Origin: an uncultured Bacteroidia bacterium
Lineage (GTDB): Bacteria; Bacteroidota; Bacteroidia; Bacteroidales; UBA932
Length of the DNA: 64,000 nucleotides
Assembly (NCBI GenBank): GCA_902762435.1
Contig: CACWOH010000013.1
Coordinates: 17,874-81,873 of the forward strand
Reading direction: 5' to 3'
Each line of letters starts with the position of its first letter. The stretch's first letter is position 1. This document shows, piece by piece, positions 16,906-26,191 of this stretch. The notes beneath the pieces were generated by a model that had not been told where the DNA came from, did not search any database, and saw only the letters and a program-made list of their open reading frames with translations. The translations under genes and the position numbers were made by a program.

Positions 16906-17500
16906 GGATTTCGCGGAATATCCCGTACAGGGCCTCCCCGGTGCTTGCGTTCAAGGCAAGATCCTCCGGGGAGGCTCCTTTTTCTGCCGTGTTGCCGCCG
17001 CACAGGTCCACCCCCAGCAGCGGGCGGAAGCCGGCGACGCGGCGCAGCGCCCGCGTCAGTTCCGGAAGCGTCATCCCGCCCTGGTCCCAGTCCGTCCGCG
17101 CGAACTTCGGGGACAGGACGTCCAGGTCGACGGACAGATAGACCGGCAGCAGCGGAAGCTCCTCCAGGGCGGGGAAGTCCGCCGACGAACGGATCCAGAC
17201 GTCCGTGTGGCAACAGGGGAGCCGGCGCGCCGCAGCCACCCACCCGCCGCAGCTGAGCAGTTCGCCGCCGAAGGCGCCGGCCTGGTCGTCCGGATGGTTG
17301 TCGAACAGGACCAGGGAGAACGGCTCGCGGAGCCGCTCCAGCCAGAAGAGGGTCTGGTAATGATAGTCGCCCGTACCGATATAATGGAACGCACCGACGG
17401 GCAGGCCGGCAATTTCGCGCCGGATCCGGTCCGCACTTTCCGCCGAACAATAGCAATTCGTACCCTCCAGATGCGAGAAATCGACATTTATCCGCTCCAT
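16898..17500 (-). CDS. arginase/ureohydrolase-fold protein
   Basis: 200 residues, shorter than classical arginases (about 300). The metal-site motifs are present in altered form: GTGDYHY (Asp45, His47) in place of GGDHS, DNHPDD (Asp67, His69, Asp71) in place of DAHxD, and SVDLDVL (Asp125, Asp127). A two-Mn hydrolase of a guanidino or amide substrate is possible, but the shorter active-site loops make arginine itself uncertain. I chose ATG 17500 (MERINVDF); the frame extends upstream to 17557 but there it covers the opposite promoter. It stands alone and is convergent with the TonB_C lipoprotein gene. Confidence 0.8.
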   Translation of the reverse strand: MERINVDFSHLEGTNCYCSAESADRIRREIAGLPVGAFHYIGTGDYHYQTLFWLERLREPFSLVLFDNHPDDQAGAFGGELLSCGGWVAAARRLPCCHTDVWIRSSADFPALEELPLLPVYLSVDLDVLSPKFARTDWDQGGMTLPELTRALRRVAGFRPLLGVDLCGGNTAEKGASPEDLALNASTGEALYGIFREILI

Positions 17501-17536
17501 AACAGCGTAAAAATAAGAAAAATCAAAAAAAAAACC

Positions 17537-17544
17537 TATATTTG
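17537..17544 (+). promoter_or_regulatory. -7 box of the gcv operon
   Basis: TATATTTG, 24 bases before the ATG of the first gene (17569). It appears to be the only promoter ahead of the unknown gene and gcvT-H-PA-PB. Confidence 0.7.
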
Positions 17545-17568
17545 TTGAATTGAACACGGTTTTGTAGA

Positions 17569-18033
17569 ATGCCCGAAACAGGACTTGCCCCGCTGGATCC
17601 CGAGAAGATCTACTACTCGATGGACGAGTTGACGCTCGACACCGAGGAGGGTCCCCAGACGCTCCGCCTGGGCGCCTGGCTGAACGTGGACCCGGTCCGG
17701 ATCCACCGGATGATCATGCGCGACAAGGTCCTGCAGGTCGATCAGATGGAAGTGTACAATCCGCTGGTCAGCAAGCTCCGCCGGGCCGACCCGGACTATT
17801 ACAAGAAATTCATGGGCCTCCGCCTTGTCATCGACTATCCCGGCTACAGTTCCGGCATCCTGGCCAAGATCCCCTTTGAGAACGACCCCGTAGGCTTCTA
17901 CAAATGGTGGCGGAAGGGCCGCCACGAAGACAAGGTCTATCTGTCCCTGGGCAACCAGGTCCGGCTTTTCCAGAAAGTGGCGATCATGGACCCCAAGATG
18001 ATTCTCAAGAAAGACCTCGAAATCCTGAAATAA
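17569..18033 (+). CDS. hypothetical protein, 154 residues, first gene of the gcv operon
   Basis: Soluble protein of unknown function starting MPETGLAPLDPEKIYYSMDE. No signal peptide, membrane helix or nucleotide-binding motif. A central YYKKFMGLRLVIDYP and FYKWWRKGRHEDKVYLS give a mixed alpha/beta look, rich in aromatic and basic residues near the C-terminus. The stop is 25 bases before gcvT on the same strand and the only good promoter lies ahead of this gene, so it should be made with the glycine cleavage enzymes. A regulatory or accessory role is possible but unproven. Confidence 0.75.
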   Translation: MPETGLAPLDPEKIYYSMDELTLDTEEGPQTLRLGAWLNVDPVRIHRMIMRDKVLQVDQMEVYNPLVSKLRRADPDYYKKFMGLRLVIDYPGYSSGILAKIPFENDPVGFYKWWRKGRHEDKVYLSLGNQVRLFQKVAIMDPKMILKKDLEILK

Positions 18034-18058
18034 ACTAAAACAACAGCCAATAGCCAAT

Positions 18059-19162
18059 ATGGACAATCCTTTGAAGAAGACTTGTCTGCACGACCTCCAC
18101 GTGGGGCTCGGTGCCAAGATGAGCCCTTTCGCCGGTTTTGACATGCCGATCCAGTACAGCGGCATCATCGACGAACACAATGCGGTACGCCACGCGGTCG
18201 GCGTGTTCGACGTTTCCCACATGGGGGAGATCTTCGTCAGCGGCCCCGACGCGGAGAGTTTCGTCAATTACGTTTTCACCAACGACATCCGCCCGATGGT
18301 CCCCGGCCAGATCCTCTACGGAATGATGCTCTACCACGACGGCGGCACGGTGGACGACCTGCTCGTCTACAAGGAATTCGAGCCGCAGCACTACCTGCTG
18401 GTCGTGAACGCATCCAACGTGGACAAGGACTATGCCTGGCTGCGCGAACAGTCCGAGGCCTTCGACGTCCGCCTGGACGACCAGTCCGAGGCCTGGGGGC
18501 AGATCGCCGTCCAGGGCCCCGGGGCCGAGACGGCCGTCAAGGACCTGCTCGGATTCCCGGAAGCGGCGAACATCGCCTTCTACAACTTCCTGGACCTCGA
18601 GCGCGACGGCGTCCGCGTGATCCTCAGCCGCACCGGCTATACCGGCGAAGACGGCTTCGAGATCTACGCCGCTCCGGATTTCATCCGCGCCTGCTGGCAG
18701 AAACTGATGGACGGCGGCGTGAAGCCCTGCGGCCTGGGCTGCCGTGACACGCTCCGCTTCGAGGCGGGCCTGCCGCTTTACGGCGACGAACTGACGGCCG
18801 ACATCTCCCCGGTGATGGCCGGGCTCGGGATGTTCTGCAAGCTGGACAAGCCGGAATTCATCGGCAAGTCTGCCCTGGAGGAGCAGAAGTCGCTGGGCGT
18901 GGCCCGCAAGCTCGTGGGTATCGAACTGGAAGACAAGGCCGTGCCGCGCAACGGCTACCCGGTGGAACTGGAAGACGGTTTCGAGGTGGGCGTCGTGACC
19001 ACGGGCTACCACTCCATCTCCCTGGAGAAGAGCCTCTGCTTCGCCCTGGTGGACAGCGCCTACGCCGCCCTGGGCACGCCGCTCTGGGTCCGCGTGCGCA
19101 AGCGCAGCTTCCCCGGCATCGTGGTCAAGAAGCGCTTCTATCAGACCAAGTACAAGAAATAA
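18059..19162 (+). CDS. gcvT: aminomethyltransferase, glycine cleavage T protein
   Basis: Transfers the methylene group from aminomethyl-lipoyl GcvH to tetrahydrofolate and releases ammonia. 367 residues, full length. Conserved pieces: FAGFDMPIQY near the N-terminus, FDVSHMGEIFVSGPDA, the folate-site region RTGYTGEDGFEIY, GLGCRDTLRFEAGLPLYG, and a C-terminal barrel with GVVTTGYHSISLEKSLCFAL. Second gene of the operon, 19 bases before gcvH. Confidence 0.97.
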   Translation: MDNPLKKTCLHDLHVGLGAKMSPFAGFDMPIQYSGIIDEHNAVRHAVGVFDVSHMGEIFVSGPDAESFVNYVFTNDIRPMVPGQILYGMMLYHDGGTVDDLLVYKEFEPQHYLLVVNASNVDKDYAWLREQSEAFDVRLDDQSEAWGQIAVQGPGAETAVKDLLGFPEAANIAFYNFLDLERDGVRVILSRTGYTGEDGFEIYAAPDFIRACWQKLMDGGVKPCGLGCRDTLRFEAGLPLYGDELTADISPVMAGLGMFCKLDKPEFIGKSALEEQKSLGVARKLVGIELEDKAVPRNGYPVELEDGFEVGVVTTGYHSISLEKSLCFALVDSAYAALGTPLWVRVRKRSFPGIVVKKRFYQTKYKK

Positions 19163-19181
19163 CCACTAAAACATATTATCT

Positions 19182-19559
19182 ATGAGCAAGATTGCAGAGG
19201 GACTCCTCTACAGCGAATCCCACGAATGGGTCAGAGTCGATGGCAACGTGGCCATCATCGGCGTTTCCGATTTCGCACAGGCTGAAATGGGGGACATCAC
19301 CTATGTCGAGATGCCCGACGTCGACGACGAAGTGTCCGCCGGCGAAGACTTCGGCGCCCTGGAAAGCGTCAAGACGTCCAGTGAACTCGTCGCCCCCGTC
19401 TCCGGCCGTGTCGTCGCCCGCAACGACGAACTCGAAGACAAGCCCGAACTGATCAACGAAGATGCCTACGAGGCCTGGATCATCAAGGTCGAGATGTCCG
19501 ACAAGAGCGAGCTCGACAAGCTGATGAACGCCGCCGCTTACACCAACATCGCCGGTTAG
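19182..19559 (+). CDS. gcvH: glycine cleavage system H protein
   Basis: Lipoyl carrier that shuttles the aminomethyl group between P, T and L proteins. 125 residues; the lipoylated Lys64 sits in ALESVKTSSE. The start HEWVRVDGNVAIIGVSDFAQ is diagnostic. Four bases before gcvPA. Confidence 0.98.
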   Translation: MSKIAEGLLYSESHEWVRVDGNVAIIGVSDFAQAEMGDITYVEMPDVDDEVSAGEDFGALESVKTSSELVAPVSGRVVARNDELEDKPELINEDAYEAWIIKVEMSDKSELDKLMNAAAYTNIAG

Positions 19560-19563
19560 GGAC

Positions 19564-20868
19564 ATGGGAGCATTCAGCTATTTTCCTCACACTGAGGAAG
19601 ATATCCGCGTAATGCTCGAAAGGATCGGTGTCGGGTCGATGGACGACCTCTATGCCGATGTCCCTGCGGATTTCATCTATAAAGGGGAGTACGACCTGCC
19701 GTCCGCGATGAGCGAACAGCAGGTTCGTGACTTTTTCGAGAGCCTGGCCTCCAAGAACACCCGCCTGAAGGTATTCGTGGGCCAGGGAGCCTACGACCAC
19801 TACGTGCCGTCCGTAATCCCGTACATCACTTCGCGCAGCGAATTCCTGACCGCCTACACGCCGTACCAGTGCGAGATCTCGCAGGGCACGCTCCGTTACA
19901 TCTTCGAGTGGCAGTCGATGATCTGCCGGCTCACCGGCCTGGACTGCGCCAACGCCTCGATGTACGACGGCCCGACGGCCGCCGCGGAAGCCATGCGCAT
20001 GTGCGTGGCCAGCGCCAAGCGGCGCAACTCCGTCCTGGTGTCCGCCCGGCTGCTGCCGAACGTCATCGAGACCATCCAGACCTACGCCAAATACGCCGGC
20101 ATCAACGTCGTCGTATCCGATACGGTCTTCGAGGACGCGGCGGAAGGCGTACTTGACCTCGCAGGCGTCATCGTCCCGTCCATCAACCGCTTCGGCGTGA
20201 TCGAGAACCACCTCGGCCTCGCGGACCTCGTCCACGAAATGGGCGCCCTGCTCGTCGAATACTGCGACCCGTCCGCCCTCGCCGTCGTGAAGTCGCCGGC
20301 CGAATGGGGCGCCGACATCGCCGTAGGCGACGGCCAGAGCCTCGGCATTCCGCTGTGCTTCGGCGGTCCGTACGTGGGCTTCATGGCCTGCACCGCCGCC
20401 CTGATGCGCAAACTTCCCGGCCGCATCGTCGGAGAGACCACCGACGCCTCCGGCAAGCGCTGCTACGTCCTGACGCTCCAGGCGCGCGAGCAGCACATCC
20501 GCCGCGAGAAAGCTACGTCGAACATCTGCTCCAACGAATCCCTGATGGCACTCTGGTGCACCGTATACCTGTCGCTGATGGGTCCGGAAGGCATGCGCAG
20601 GGTCAACGCCCTCTGCTACGAAGGCGCGCACTACCTGCACGACGCCCTGCTCGCCACGGGCAAGTTCCAGCGCGTCTTCGACGCCGACTTCCTCAAGGAA
20701 TTCTGCCTCAAGCCGCTCTGCCCGGTCCACAAACTCCAGAAGGCCCTGCTCGACGCCGGCTTCTTCGCCGCCCTGCAGACCGAGGAAGGCTACGTGACCT
20801 TCTGCGTCACGGAAAAGCACACCCGTGAGGAGATGGACCGCATCGTCGAAATCGTCAAATCAATCTAA
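19564..20868 (+). CDS. gcvPA: glycine dehydrogenase (decarboxylating) subunit 1
   Basis: N-terminal half of the P protein as a separate polypeptide, 434 residues; forms an alpha2beta2 enzyme with GcvPB and decarboxylates glycine. Starts GAFSYFPHTEEDIRVML and includes TPYQCEISQGTLRYIFEWQS and NASMYDGPTAAAEAM. It lacks the PLP lysine, which lies in GcvPB. A split P protein differs from the single long chain found in Bacteroides and E. coli and matches the arrangement of Thermotoga and many Firmicutes. Confidence 0.97.
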   Translation: MGAFSYFPHTEEDIRVMLERIGVGSMDDLYADVPADFIYKGEYDLPSAMSEQQVRDFFESLASKNTRLKVFVGQGAYDHYVPSVIPYITSRSEFLTAYTPYQCEISQGTLRYIFEWQSMICRLTGLDCANASMYDGPTAAAEAMRMCVASAKRRNSVLVSARLLPNVIETIQTYAKYAGINVVVSDTVFEDAAEGVLDLAGVIVPSINRFGVIENHLGLADLVHEMGALLVEYCDPSALAVVKSPAEWGADIAVGDGQSLGIPLCFGGPYVGFMACTAALMRKLPGRIVGETTDASGKRCYVLTLQAREQHIRREKATSNICSNESLMALWCTVYLSLMGPEGMRRVNALCYEGAHYLHDALLATGKFQRVFDADFLKEFCLKPLCPVHKLQKALLDAGFFAALQTEEGYVTFCVTEKHTREEMDRIVEIVKSI

Positions 20869-20883
20869 CGGGAGGGCTGCGAT

Positions 20884-22371
20884 ATGAAATACTACGACAA
20901 ACTCATTTTCGAACTCTCCAAGCCCGGCCGCATCGGCTTCTCCCTTCCCAGACCTGCTGACCGGCAGCAGCTGCCCTTCGGAAACACTGCCACCCTCGGC
21001 ACGTTAAGAGGGGGGACCGCAAGCGAAGCGCAGCGGTGGGGTCCGAAGGACGTTTCCGAAGGGCAGGCTGCTGCTGGCAGCAAAGTATGCAGTAAAGTAT
21101 GGCGGGAGGCTCCGCTGGACCTGCCGGAAGTCAGCGAGGTGGACGTGGTACGCCACTACACGAACCTCAGCCAGATGAACTTCGGCGTCGACACAGGCTT
21201 CTACCCGCTCGGCTCCTGCACGATGAAATACAACCCCAAGATCAACGAAGAGATCGCGGGGATCCCGGGATTCGCCGGCCTGCACCCCCTGCAGCCCAAC
21301 GAAACAGTCAAAGGCGCCTTCGAAGTCCTCGTGGGGATGGACAAGGCCCTCGCCGCCATCACGGGCATGAAGCACTTCACCTTCCTGCCCTGCGCCGGCG
21401 CCCACGGTGAACTCACCGGCCTGATGCTGATGCGCGAATACCACATGAGCCGCGGCGACACGGCCCGCACCAAGGTCATCGTCCCCGACAGCGCCCACGG
21501 CACCAACCCCGCCTCGGCGGCGGTCTGCGGCCTGGACATCGTCGTCGTCAAGTCCAAGGAAGACGGCCTCGTGGACGTCGAAGCCCTCAAGGGCCTGCTC
21601 GGCCCGGACATCGCGGGCATCATGCTCACGAACCCCAACACGCTGGGCCTCTTCGAGCGCGACATCAAGCAGATCGCGGAACTCGTCCACGGCTGCGGCG
21701 GCCTGCTCTACTACGACGGGGCGAACATGAACCCGCTGCTGGGCATGGTCCGTCCCGGCGACATGGGCTTCGACATCATGCACCTGAACCTGCACAAGAC
21801 CTTCTCGACGCCCCACGGCGGCGGCGGTCCCGGCGCGGGTCCGGTCGGCGTGTCCGACAAGGTGCTCCCGTTCCTGCACATCCCGCGCGTGAGCGGCTTC
21901 CACGGCAACTTCGGCATCATCCTGCGCGCCTACGCGTACATCCTGATGCTGGGCCGTGAGCACATCAAACTGGCGGGCAAGTTCGCCACCCTGAGCGCCA
22001 ACTACATCAAGGAATCGCTCAAGGACTGCTACAAGCTGCCCATCCCGTCCGTCTGCAAGCACGAGTTCGTCTTCGACGGTCTGCTGGACGACAACGGCGT
22101 CACCACGCTGGACGTCGCCAAGCGCCTGCTGGACTACGGCTTCCACGCGCCGACCATCTATTTCCCGCTCCTGTTCCACCAGGCCATCATGATCGAGCCC
22201 ACGGAAACCGAGTCGCTCGAGACCCTGGATGCGTTCATCGCCGTGATGCGCAAGATCGCGGAAGAGGCGAAGACGGACCCGGAGTTGCTGCACGGTGCGC
22301 CGCACAACACGCCCATCGGCCGTCCCGACGAGACGACCGCCGCGCGCCAACCGGTCCTGAAATATGAATAA
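20884..22371 (+). CDS. gcvPB: glycine dehydrogenase (decarboxylating) subunit 2, carrying an in-frame repeat insertion
   Basis: PLP-bearing half of the P protein, 495 residues. The PLP lysine is Lys305 in [14 protein letters not shown]; the core [20 protein letters not shown] is intact. Between the N-terminal LP (residue 22) and LPEVSE (residue 80) there are about 57 residues, where a typical GcvPB has about 20. The excess matches a 117-base inverted-repeat element (20961-21077, exactly 39 codons) read in frame, giving the odd sequence [12 protein letters not shown]. The insertion lies in the N-terminal arm before the catalytic core, so activity may survive. The stop overlaps the next gene by eight bases. 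Confidence 0.95.
   Translation: MKYYDKLIFELSKPGRIGFSLPRPADRQQLPFGNTATLGTLRGGTASEAQRWGPKDVSEGQAAAGSKVCSKVWREAPLDLPEVSEVDVVRHYTNLSQMNFGVDTGFYPLGSCTMKYNPKINEEIAGIPGFAGLHPLQPNETVKGAFEVLVGMDKALAAITGMKHFTFLPCAGAHGELTGLMLMREYHMSRGDTARTKVIVPDSAHGTNPASAAVCGLDIVVVKSKEDGLVDVEALKGLLGPDIAGIMLTNPNTLGLFERDIKQIAELVHGCGGLLYYDGANMNPLLGMVRPGDMGFDIMHLNLHKTFSTPHGGGGPGAGPVGVSDKVLPFLHIPRVSGFHGNFGIILRAYAYILMLGREHIKLAGKFATLSANYIKESLKDCYKLPIPSVCKHEFVFDGLLDDNGVTTLDVAKRLLDYGFHAPTIYFPLLFHQAIMIEPTETESLETLDAFIAVMRKIAEEAKTDPELLHGAPHNTPIGRPDETTAARQPVLKYE
20961..21077. repeat. 117-bp palindromic element inserted in frame in gcvPB
   Basis: Outer arms CAGCAGCTGCCCTTCGGAAA plus C (20965-20985) and their near-perfect inverse at 21052-21073 (one extra G). 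The inner module 21010-21040 (31 bases, containing ACCGCAAGCGAAGCGCAGCG) is identical, on the opposite strand, to 47774-47804. The inner module is itself a hairpin (ACCGC/GCGGT). Element length is a multiple of three and has no stop in the gcvPB frame. Confidence 0.8.
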
Positions 22372-23140
22372 GCGGCAGAAAGCCCTGATCGTGCTGCTGA
22401 CCCCCTTCGTACTGGGATTCCTGCTCGGACTCCTGGTCGGAGGGGGTTGCAGCAAGAAGGAGCGTCCCCCGAAGAAGGAGAAGACCGCCACCGTGGCGGA
22501 CAGCCTCGCCCGGGAGAATGCCGCCGAAGAGGAAGGGGAGGACGACGTGGACGGAACGGGGGAGTCCACCGCGAAGGAGATCATCTACTACACCAAGCTG
22601 ATGTCCTACGGACAGGTGTTCAATGACATCAACGAGGTCCATCTGGAAAAGGCGCGCGCCGTGGGCCTGCGCAAGGTGCCTGAGAAGCGGGACGACATCG
22701 ACACCCAGCGGCTCGTCCGGATCGACGACAGCGACTACCTCGTGATCGACAACCTGCGCTACTCGGTGCCATATCTGACCAAAAACGCGGCCGCCGAACT
22801 GAACCGCATCGCCGTCGCTTTCCACGACTCGCTCACACGCAAGCAGTTCCCGGTCTACCAGCTCGTCTGCTCCTCGATCCTGCGGACCGAGGAAGACGTC
22901 GCGAATCTCCGGAAGAGCGGCAATCCCAACGCTTCCGACAACTCCGCACACTGCTACGGCACCACTTTCGACATTACCTACACGCGCTACTGGCGCGATG
23001 AGGAAACCGATGAGTTCATGCAGCCGTATGAGCTCACGAAGGTGCTCGCCGAGGTGCTGCGCGACGAGAAGGCGGCCGGCCGCATCCTCGTGAAATACGA
23101 ACGGAAGGAACACTGCTTCCACATCACTTCCACGAAATAA
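22364..23140 (+). CDS. DUF5715-like secreted protein, M15 peptidase-like
   Basis: 258 residues. Short basic start, one membrane/signal segment (about 8-28: [20 protein letters not shown], then C-S-K-K), an acidic low-complexity linker (30-70), then a globular domain. That domain ends with [16 protein letters not shown] and HCFHIT, an SxHxxGxxxD...H pattern seen in M15-type D,D-carboxypeptidases and in the DUF5715 family of Bacteroidota. A role in peptidoglycan trimming is likely at family level only. Cys29 after GGG could be a lipobox. It overlaps gcvPB by eight bases but is probably not part of glycine metabolism. Confidence 0.78.
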   Translation: MNKRQKALIVLLTPFVLGFLLGLLVGGGCSKKERPPKKEKTATVADSLARENAAEEEGEDDVDGTGESTAKEIIYYTKLMSYGQVFNDINEVHLEKARAVGLRKVPEKRDDIDTQRLVRIDDSDYLVIDNLRYSVPYLTKNAAAELNRIAVAFHDSLTRKQFPVYQLVCSSILRTEEDVANLRKSGNPNASDNSAHCYGTTFDITYTRYWRDEETDEFMQPYELTKVLAEVLRDEKAAGRILVKYERKEHCFHITSTK

Positions 23141-23164
23141 CGAAACACTCAACCACAACCCATC

Positions 23165-24241
23165 ATGAACACGAAGAAAACTTTTGCGCTGCTCCTCCCG
23201 CTGCTGGCCGCAGGCGTTGTCGCCCTGGCCCAGACCGGGCGTACGCAGGTCATCGAAGGCGGCGGTACCGGTGCCTACAAGTCCGTCGCCGTGGAGGACA
23301 CGAGCCTCCCGACCCACACCATTTACCGGCCGGAGAACCTGAAGGCCTATGTGAGCGAGAACGGCAGGATTCCCGTCCTGCTGTATGCCAACGGCGCCTG
23401 CGCCAACAACAACCTGGAGATGAGCCGCCTGCTCAGCGAGGTGGCCTCCCACGGCTACATCATCCTGGCCATCGGCCCCTATCAGGACATGCCCGACGAA
23501 GCGTTCTATGCCCAATGGAAAGGCGTCGTGCGGGGCTGGTATCCCGAGACCAAGCCCGTGGCCATCATGGGCAACGGCGAACGCCTGACCCCATACACGG
23601 AGGCTGAACTGGCCGCCCGCGCCGCCGAGCAGGAAGCCGCCCGGAAGGCTGCCGAGGCGGCCGCAAAGAAGAACCGCAACAAGAAGCCCGTCGTCACGGT
23701 GGAACCCTTCCGCACCTACGCCCGGCAACTGCTGGAGGCGCTGGACTGGCTGACCGACCAGAACGGGAACGAGGAAAGCGAATACTACCACCTGATCGAC
23801 CTCGAGAAGGTGGCCGCGATGGGGCAGTCCTGCGGCGGCGCCCAGGTGCTGGGCGTGGCCCACGACCCGCGCATCAAGACCTGCATGATCTTCAACTCCG
23901 GCATCGGCGAGATGTCGATGAGCGGCGCGTCCAAGAAGTCCCTGGCCAACCTGCACACTCCGATGCTCTACATCAACGGCGGCACCGCGGACGTGGCCTA
24001 CAACAACGCCAACGGCGACTGGGGCCGCATTGCGGATGATATCCCCGTGGTCAAGATCTCCACGCTCGACGGCCACCACGGTACCTATTACGAGAAGAAC
24101 GCCGGCGCCTTCGCCGTCGTGGCCCGGATGTGGCTGAACTGGCAGCTGAAGGGTATCGTGGGCGACTCCGCACTCTTCATGAACGACGAGTACGGGAAGA
24201 CCTTCTACCCGCAGTGGACCTTCGACCGCAAGAACTGGTAG
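23165..24241 (+). CDS. secreted alpha/beta hydrolase
   Basis: 358 residues with a signal peptide (about 1-22, ending ALAQ). Alpha/beta hydrolase core: strand VLLYANGAC, nucleophile elbow GQSCGGAQ with the Ser as likely nucleophile, acid in NGGTADVAY, and His in DGHHGTYY. An Ala/Glu/Lys-rich insertion (about 140-180, EAELAARAAEQEAARKAAEA) interrupts the fold and may form a cap or protrusion. Resembles chlorophyllase/PET-hydrolase-like lipase families in Bacteroidota; the substrate is unknown. Follows the DUF5715-like gene by 24 bases. Confidence 0.82.
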   Translation: MNTKKTFALLLPLLAAGVVALAQTGRTQVIEGGGTGAYKSVAVEDTSLPTHTIYRPENLKAYVSENGRIPVLLYANGACANNNLEMSRLLSEVASHGYIILAIGPYQDMPDEAFYAQWKGVVRGWYPETKPVAIMGNGERLTPYTEAELAARAAEQEAARKAAEAAAKKNRNKKPVVTVEPFRTYARQLLEALDWLTDQNGNEESEYYHLIDLEKVAAMGQSCGGAQVLGVAHDPRIKTCMIFNSGIGEMSMSGASKKSLANLHTPMLYINGGTADVAYNNANGDWGRIADDIPVVKISTLDGHHGTYYEKNAGAFAVVARMWLNWQLKGIVGDSALFMNDEYGKTFYPQWTFDRKNW

Positions 24242-24247
24242 CGGGAA

Positions 24248-24913
24248 CTATTCTATTTCGAGGACGGTCAGGACACCGTCCGAAACCCGGAATCTGACAT
24301 TACGGCCTTCGTACAGGAGGCCGTAAATCCGTTCCGGGTCGTCCTGGTAGGACGGGCGCGGGTCCTGCGAGAGGATCTCCAGCAGGCCGTCCACGCTGTC
24401 GGCGGAAAGATCTTGGAAGACGCTTTTGGGCAGCCGGACTTCCAGCGGTTTCCACTCGTGGTCGTCCACGAAGCCGCTGCGGGCGCCGGGATGGCTGTCG
24501 GCGTATTCCACATAGGGTTTGATGTCGTAGATGGGCGTGCCGTCCGCCAGGTCGGCGCCAAGTACGTGGATCTCGCCTTTTTCAAGATCGATGGATTCGA
24601 TGCGTACCGAACTGAGGCCCAACGGATTGGGGCGATAGGGGGAGCGGGAGGCGAACACCCCGACTCGCTCGTTTCCGCCCAGGCGGGGCGGCCGGACGGT
24701 CAGGCCGTCCGGCACGTCTTCGCGGTTCAGGTGGAAGCCCCAGAGGAGCCAGAGCCAGTCGAAACCGTCCAGCCCGCGGAGCGCGTCCGGGCTGCGGTAT
24801 GGCGGCTCCAAAACGACGGTACCCCGCAGGGAGCCGGCCAGACCGGCCTGGCGGGGAATACCGAATTTCTCCGGAAGCGGAGCCCGGAAAACAGCAACAG
24901 TTTTAAGTTCCAT
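24248..24913 (-). CDS. trmO: tRNA (N6-threonylcarbamoyladenosine(37)-N6)-methyltransferase TrmO
   Basis: Methylates t6A37 in threonine tRNAs. 221 residues. The N-terminal TsaA/YaeB beta-barrel has the diagnostic GVFASRSPYRPNPLGLSSVR and DGTPIYDIKPYVEYAD. The C-terminal part (about 160-221) is the usual small second domain. Ten bases downstream of the M23 peptidase gene's stop, on the same strand. Confidence 0.95.
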   Translation of the reverse strand: MELKTVAVFRAPLPEKFGIPRQAGLAGSLRGTVVLEPPYRSPDALRGLDGFDWLWLLWGFHLNREDVPDGLTVRPPRLGGNERVGVFASRSPYRPNPLGLSSVRIESIDLEKGEIHVLGADLADGTPIYDIKPYVEYADSHPGARSGFVDDHEWKPLEVRLPKSVFQDLSADSVDGLLEILSQDPRPSYQDDPERIYGLLYEGRNVRFRVSDGVLTVLEIE

Positions 24914-24922
24914 AGGTCAGTG

Positions 24923-26191
24923 TTATCTGGTGGTTAGCGTATCCAAGGCGGGAACGGACGTGGAGTCCGCCGGCTGCAGGCCGTTTATCTCGTTTATATA
25001 ATTCTCATACAGGCGGTTGAAGTCCGCCAGCAGGGCCGTATCCAGCGGCTCCGAGGCGGGGGAGTTCAGCGACAGCGGGTCGATGGCCCTGCCGTTCTCG
25101 AAGACCCGGAAGTCCAGGTGCGGGCCCGTGGCGGTGCCGGTGGCGCCCACGTAGCCGATCAGCTGGCCCTGCGACACGCGCGAACCGACTTTCAGCCCGG
25201 GCGCATACTTCGACAGGTGCATATAACTGGTTTCATACCCCCGGGCATGCTTGATGCGGATGCGGTTGCCGCCGCCCCCGCCGTCCCAGCCCAGCTTGGT
25301 CACGACGCCGTCGCCGATGGCGTACACGGGCGTGCCGGTCGGGGCGGCGTAGTCCACCGCGGTATGCGCCCGCACCACGCCGGTCACCGGATGCTTGCGG
25401 GCATAGGAGAAGCGGCTGCTGATGCGGTTGTACTTGAGCGGCGCCTTCAGGAACATCCGCTTGAGGCTCTCGCCGCCCTGGTCCCAATAAGCGGTGCCGT
25501 CCGCTGTCGTGAAACGCACGGCGGCGACCTCCCGGCCGGATTCAGGGGTGAAGAGGCTGAAGCGGACGCTGTCGATCGAGACCACCTCGCCCTCGCAGAG
25601 GGTCTGGTCGTAAATCATCCGGAAGCGGTCCCCGCCCTGCAGGGCGAAGAAGTTCACGCTCCACTGATAGATGTCCGCCAGTTCCATGATCAGGTTGGGC
25701 GTGGCGCCCGCCTTCATCATGTCGTTCCAAAGCGAACTGGTGATCGTTACGTCCGCGACCTTGCGTTCGTGTTCGACCGGTTTGTCGTAATGCCAGACGG
25801 CGAGCGAATCCGCGCAGCGGAACACGGTGGAACGCACCTTGTCCTGCACATACACGACATACCGCAGGGCCCGCGTGCTGTCCGGTGTGTAATAAGCCAG
25901 CACGTCGTTTCCGGCCCGCAGCCTGCGCACGTCGAATACGCTGTCGCAGAGCACCGACAGGGCGTACGCGTCCTTCGCGTCCATGCCCAGACGGTGCATC
26001 AGGCCGTTGAAGGTCTCCCCGCTGCGGACCTGCAGCGTATCCGCCGCGAGCGCTTCCGTCCGGAAACCGATCGGCGGGATCTCCGGTTCCGGGGGCACGA
26101 CAATCTCCGGCGGCTTGGGGCGGCAGGAGGCCACCGCCAGCAGCAGGAGAAGGATCGTATAAAGATGTCCGGACCGGGCGTTCAAAGTCAT
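24923..26191 (-). CDS. M23 family murein endopeptidase, lipoprotein
   Basis: 422 residues, predicted lipoprotein (Cys23 in AVASC). The middle section contains an OapA/LysM-like region (about 50-110, GETFNGLMHRLGM) and a Csd3-type domain. The C-terminal LytM/M23 domain has zinc ligands in HTAVDYAAPTGTP and HLDFRVF and the intervening HARGYETSYMHLS. It cuts peptide cross-links in peptidoglycan during growth. Start and end are tight: its ATG abuts the stop of the DUF853 ATPase gene. Confidence 0.93.
   Translation of the reverse strand: MTLNARSGHLYTILLLLLAVASCRPKPPEIVVPPEPEIPPIGFRTEALAADTLQVRSGETFNGLMHRLGMDAKDAYALSVLCDSVFDVRRLRAGNDVLAYYTPDSTRALRYVVYVQDKVRSTVFRCADSLAVWHYDKPVEHERKVADVTITSSLWNDMMKAGATPNLIMELADIYQWSVNFFALQGGDRFRMIYDQTLCEGEVVSIDSVRFSLFTPESGREVAAVRFTTADGTAYWDQGGESLKRMFLKAPLKYNRISSRFSYARKHPVTGVVRAHTAVDYAAPTGTPVYAIGDGVVTKLGWDGGGGGNRIRIKHARGYETSYMHLSKYAPGLKVGSRVSQGQLIGYVGATGTATGPHLDFRVFENGRAIDPLSLNSPASEPLDTALLADFNRLYENYINEINGLQPADSTSVPALDTLTTR

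Noticed and set aside
18034-18058. Glycine riboswitch ahead of gcvT
   Set aside because: Only 25 AT-rich bases separate the upstream gene from gcvT, and the leader before 17569 is about 20 bases, too short for the aptamer.
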